Part shown: one piece after another, positions 61,501-64,000 of the stretch
Numbering within the stretch: the first letter of the stretch is position 1
Layout of the letters: each line of letters opens with the position of its first letter
Assembly (NCBI RefSeq): GCF_020085105.1
Contig: NC_058051.1
Location: 19,605,955 to 19,669,954, forward strand
DNA from: Siniperca chuatsi
Taxonomy: Eukaryota > Chordata > Actinopteri > Centrarchiformes > Sinipercidae
Reading direction: 5' to 3'
Length of the DNA: 64,000 nt
Made by a program: the position numbers and the translations under genes
The notes under the pieces: generated by a model
Seen by the model: only the letters and a program-made list of their open reading frames with translations
Told to the model about the DNA's origin: nothing
Databases searched by the model: none

Positions 61501-64000
61501 TTGCTTTTCATCCTGCCTCCCTCCATCCACCCTTCATCATCCCTCGTCTTCTCTCCCCTCCCTCGACTGGAGGTGATAAAAGTCACCAGCAAGGGTAGCG
61601 ATAGATAATACAATACCAGTTAGGACAGAGGAGAACTGGCAGTTGTCCAGGTTGATCAAATGCATGTTGAGACAGACAAGGAGAGGTGACAGATAACCCT
61701 TCCTGCTGAGTTGTAAGGATGGTAATCACTCCAGAACACAAAGATCCATTTAAAGACACTTGAGCTTTAACATAGCTAGACCCACAGCTAAATCCTCTCA
61801 TTCAGTCTTGTTTAGAATATAATGCATTTTCTTAAAGCTTTGTGACTCTCTGTAACCAGCAGAGGCATACATGGCAATGTCATTTCAAAAGAGACCTCAA
61901 TTGGAAGGTATGGATATTTAATCGCTTTTGGCTGATTCTAAATTCTCAGCCGTATCCTGTGCCAGTAGGTTAAGCCGACCGAGTCCTCTGAAGCTTGCAA
62001 AATGAGCGCTTTGTCTTTGTTTTATGACTGCTGGAGGTGGCAAGGTTTGGCGATATGGCAGAGATTGAGATTTCAATGGAACTGAGAAGTCGTGATGCTG
62101 CATTTCTTCATCTTCATAGTGGTGTCTATAAAGTGTAGGGTGGTCTCTGTCTAATAATTGGAAAGCTCTGTCTTTAACAGCTTGTGAAATGAAGTTGTTT
62201 TGTGGTCTATTACCGTAGCTCCGTGCCTCCTCCCCGAGCTCTTTTACCTTGCTACAGTTTGATCAGTTTACTGCCAGTGTGCATGGATCTAGTGCTAATT
62301 TACAGCACCGCTCTCCCTCTCCCTCTCCCTTTCTTGTCCGTCTTGCTCTTGCTTTGGCGCTTTCTCTTGTCTCTTTCTGTGAGATTGGCAGGTCTTTAGG
62401 GTTGCAAGGTGCTTAGCTTCCCACGTTCCTTCCTCCTGTCTCCTCCCCCTCAGTCTGACTGGCAGTAATTACATCAGGGCTGGGCTTGGTTTGTCCCGAC
62501 GACCCCAAAGACCTGACAACCAGACAGAGACAGAGAAAGAGAGACAGAGAGAGTGAGGAAAGAAGGGAAGCAAAAAAGACACTGCTGCATAAAAAGATAC
62601 AAAAGTAGCAACATATATAAATGGGGGAAAGCAGTATACAAGGGAGAGAAGCAGAAAAGGTTGCACGTCAGTGTTTCCTGACAGGCCTTTCGTGTTTTTC
62701 ATATTTCTTGCTTTGCATATTTCTGAACCAACGCTGGCAGAGACAGCGCCTTTGAGTGCAACTGTAACTTATGTTTTCTAGGTTCAGTTTTGGTTGGACT
62801 TTATTTATTTTGGCTACAATGATGTACTATGAGTTTTCTTTCATCCCTCCTCAACCACAGTGATACTTTCTGTGCCTGTTACATGCACACATGTAAAAGT
62901 CCTGTTAGAAACCTGGTTAAGTGTATACATGAAATACCAAATATCCAGTTTCTCTGGCCCAAATCTAGCTGTATTAACCAGGTTTCACTTAACCCCTAAG
63001 AAATGTATGTGTATGTGTGTTCTTGTTTACATGGTGTTTTTAAAAAACTGCAGAAAGCTGGCAATAACCAGGTTAATTAAGTGTCTCTTTCTCTGTTTCA
63101 CTTTTTTTCATGCATTCCCTTGACCTTTTCAGCTCCACATCCACTGTCTCCTTTCTGTTGTGCCTGGCTGATGTTCAGTCAAATCCTCTTGTATCATTCA
63201 TGTTACTATTAAGTTAGTGCCTAGGTAAGGGCAGCAATGGATGCATATGTCCACTGTAGAATAAACCCACTCTTACAGATAACCAACCACAGCACAGTAA
63301 GCTATTCAACTTGATGTGAACTGCAGAAGATGCCCTGTGGCTCTTACAGAACTATACCCTGAATTGACAACTTGTCTGCTTCCCTGACTCACAGCTAACA
63401 CTCAATCCTGGGAGGAAAAGGAGGGAAGGATAGACAGAGAGGAAAGAAAAAAAATCAAATATTCATGATGAAGGATTTAAATAATCAAGTACTAATAGCA
63501 AGAGACACACAATTCCAAATATCATGCGCTGCTTCTGTGAGTATGCACTCAGCATAATTGGAGATCACAGTGGAGTAGCACTGCTGCCCACCACCATCAC
63601 CAAAACAGCCATCTGTTTGTAGCTGTATCAGAGTCAGTACACAAAGCATGTAATCTGGAGTGAATGCAGCCTGTTAAGCTCTTAGAGGATTATCAATTAT
63701 TTATTTTGTTGTTTTTTTTTTGTGGTCCTGTTGCTCAGTTCATAGACAAAGTGTATGCAAACCCCTTACAAACAAAGACAATACAAAGTGAATGCTTATC
63801 AGTGTTCTTTCTTCTCCTTCCTGCTTGTCTTTTTCTGTTTCTCTCACCTCTTCTTCCTTTCCCTCCTCTCAGCGGCGTCCAGCTTCAGTTTTTGCCGTGC
63901 CTCCCTGGAGCACACGGTGTCTGCTGAAGAGCTGAGCTACCAGCTGCCGCGTCGCGCCGGAGGCAGCAACCTGACCTGGCACGACGGCCGCGGCCAGAAG
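44553..64000 (+). CDS. samd10: Sterile alpha motif domain containing 10, 5' part only
   Basis: Two coding exons are visible. Exon 1 holds 13 coding nt (44553-44565: Met-Ala-Val-Asp plus one base) before the donor gtaag. Exon 2 starts at 63873 after a strong pyrimidine tract (cctttccctcctctcag) and runs to the window edge, so its donor and the SAM domain are outside. The joined reading gives SFSFCRASLEHTVSAEELSY followed by QLPRRAGGSNLTWHDGRGQK. This matches the conserved N-terminus of SAMD10 (human: FSFCR.LLEHTVSAE, LPR, LTWHD). The position next to prpf6 is also as in human. The exons share the split Ala codon in phase 1. The first intron is 19.3 kb. Function is poorly known; the SAM domain of the family suggests protein-protein interaction. 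The alternative family SAMD12 lacks this N-terminal motif. The exon 1 ATG was chosen because it is last before the donor and in frame; it has moderate Kozak context (-3 C, +4 G). Confidence 0.85.
45216..45232. repeat. Poly(T) tract
   Basis: Seventeen T residues. Confidence 0.8.
45437..45805 (+). mobile_element. hAT-like non-autonomous repeat ('GGGCTGCAACTA' family), copy 1
   Basis: Starts GGGCTGCAACTACAAATTAT, continues TTATCGATTATTTTCTC, and ends with AATTGATTAATTGACTAATT. This is a very common percomorph repeat with imperfect inverted ends. A degenerate second copy lies at 53.83-54.14 kb. Confidence 0.75.
46388..46729 (-). mobile_element. hAT-like non-autonomous repeat ('CTTAAAGGGATAGTTAACC' family)
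   Basis: On the minus strand it begins CTTAAAGGGATAGTTAACCC. TTACCTGTAGTGCTATTTAT and GGTGTGAGTTGCCGAG follow, and it ends near TAGGAACTATTTTC. I know this sequence from many perciform genomic records; it is non-coding. Confidence 0.75.
47501..47544. repeat. (GA)n microsatellite
   Basis: About 22 GA units. Confidence 0.95.
47596..47634. repeat. (GT)n microsatellite
   Basis: About 19 GT units, 50 bp beyond a GA array. Confidence 0.95.
48960..49363 (-). mobile_element. hAT-like non-autonomous element, copy 2
   Basis: On the minus strand it begins TTAAAGGGGAACTCCCTCGA then TTTTACACATCAAAG, resembling the left end of the element at 42.0 kb. The body includes GTGATGTCACTTAAG and CATTGCATTGTGGGTAATG, also typical of this fish repeat. 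The other end is near 48.96 kb. Confidence 0.65.
49867..50377. promoter_or_regulatory. Candidate intronic enhancer with TAATTA cluster
   Basis: TAATTA occurs at 49867, 49954, 50147 and 50372 within 511 bp of otherwise non-repetitive DNA. TAATTA is the core bound by many homeodomain proteins. Enhancer function is inference; no conservation data are available to me. Confidence 0.25.
53828..54136 (+). mobile_element. hAT-like repeat ('GGGCTGCAACTA' family), degenerate copy 2
   Basis: Shares the order of strings seen at 45.44 kb: TCCATTATTGATTCATC, a TAAAATGTGAAATAC-like segment, then TTAATTTTCTGTCTATC and the end CAATCGTTTAAGCACTA. It is interrupted by a 20-nt poly(T). Confidence 0.6.
53955..53974. 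repeat. Poly(T) tract
   Basis: Twenty T residues inside a degenerate hAT-like repeat. Confidence 0.9.
54206..54440 (+). mobile_element. Percomorph dispersed repeat ('TTAGCATAAAGACTGGAAAC' family)
   Basis: Contains GATTGATACCACTCTCACGT, ATGAAGCTACAGCCAG and GCTTAGCATAAAGACTGGAA in the order typical of a very abundant spiny-rayed-fish repeat. The transposon class is not determined. It is one of the best clues to the host lineage. Confidence 0.75.
55490..55574. repeat. (TTTC)n microsatellite
   Basis: About 21 TTTC units. It makes long artificial open frames of Phe-Leu-Ser on one strand and Lys-Glu-Arg on the other. Confidence 0.97.
57724..57815 (+). promoter_or_regulatory. Paired POU octamer sites in samd10 intron 1
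   Basis: Two perfect ATGCAAAT octamers, at 57724-57731 and 57808-57815, on the same strand and 84 bp apart. They sit in non-repetitive DNA. The octamer is the classical POU/Oct binding site. Regulatory function is inferred only. Confidence 0.3.
58085..58400 (-). repeat. Interspersed repeat, copy B (partner at 3.48 kb)
   Basis: Reverse-complement match to 3478-3812, including CAACTCCTGAGGGAAATATC and ATCATTCATTTGGAGTC. The similarity may extend to about 58660, where the sequence stays repeat-like. Confidence 0.7.

Larger units (their letters stand above)
44566..63872 (+). other. samd10: samd10 intron 1 (19.3 kb)
   Basis: No independent gene is seen on either strand. It contains hAT-like repeats at 45.43, 46.39, 48.96, 53.83 and 54.2 kb, one dispersed repeat at 58.09 kb, GA/GT/TTTC microsatellites, and two stretches with clustered homeodomain- or POU-type motifs (49.86-50.38 and 57.72-57.82 kb). 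Open frames in the intron are low-complexity or unrecognised. Confidence 0.7.

Noticed and set aside
63664..63927. Plus-strand frame running across the samd10 exon 2 acceptor
   Set aside because: It reads exon 2 in the wrong frame; the SAMD10 motif is in the frame that starts at the splice acceptor.

Overview
This is a gene-sparse stretch of vertebrate nuclear DNA, almost certainly from a percomorph teleost fish. It has small exons split by GT-AG introns, many dinucleotide and tetranucleotide microsatellites, and several interspersed repeat families that I recognise as typical of spiny-rayed fishes: hAT-like non-autonomous elements, a tRNA-derived SINE and decayed Tc1-like transposons. There are no bacterial or viral genes. 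Most open reading frames over about 60 codons are chance.

Four genes can be supported. Three lie in tandem on the minus strand. aar2 (about 14.5-17.9 kb) encodes the U5 snRNP assembly chaperone in 3 coding exons, 387 aa. An unnamed gene at 18.3-20.45 kb encodes a small secreted-type protein of about 156-159 aa, which I identify as a fish homologue of human C20orf204. prpf6 (22.6-33.3 kb) encodes the U5/tri-snRNP HAT-repeat protein in 21 coding exons, 969 aa; every exon junction was checked and stays in frame. On the plus strand, samd10 starts at 44.55 kb with a 13-nt coding exon. Its second coding exon lies 19.3 kb away at 63,873 and runs off the window end. The linkage C20orf204-PRPF6-SAMD10 is the same as on human 20q13.33 as I recall it, which supports the identifications; AAR2 is elsewhere on human chromosome 20.

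Layout: 1-14.5 kb has no convincing gene (repeats, microsatellites, one weak candidate first exon). 14.5-18.0 kb is aar2, 18.3-20.5 kb the C20orf204-like gene, 20.5-22.6 kb a decayed Tc1-like element, and 22.6-33.3 kb prpf6. 33.3-44.2 kb is an intergenic gap between divergently transcribed prpf6 and samd10, with a Tc1 remnant and long microsatellites. 44.5-63.9 kb is samd10 intron 1, with several hAT-like repeats and candidate regulatory DNA.

Two of the genes act on the same machine. AAR2 holds PRPF8 during U5 snRNP maturation, and PRPF6 bridges U5 and U4/U6 in the tri-snRNP. The most interesting item is the C20orf204-like gene between them. Its predicted signal peptide, four predicted helices, four cysteines shared with the human protein and uniformly phase-0 introns together look like a helical cytokine gene. 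That interpretation is my inference and is untested.
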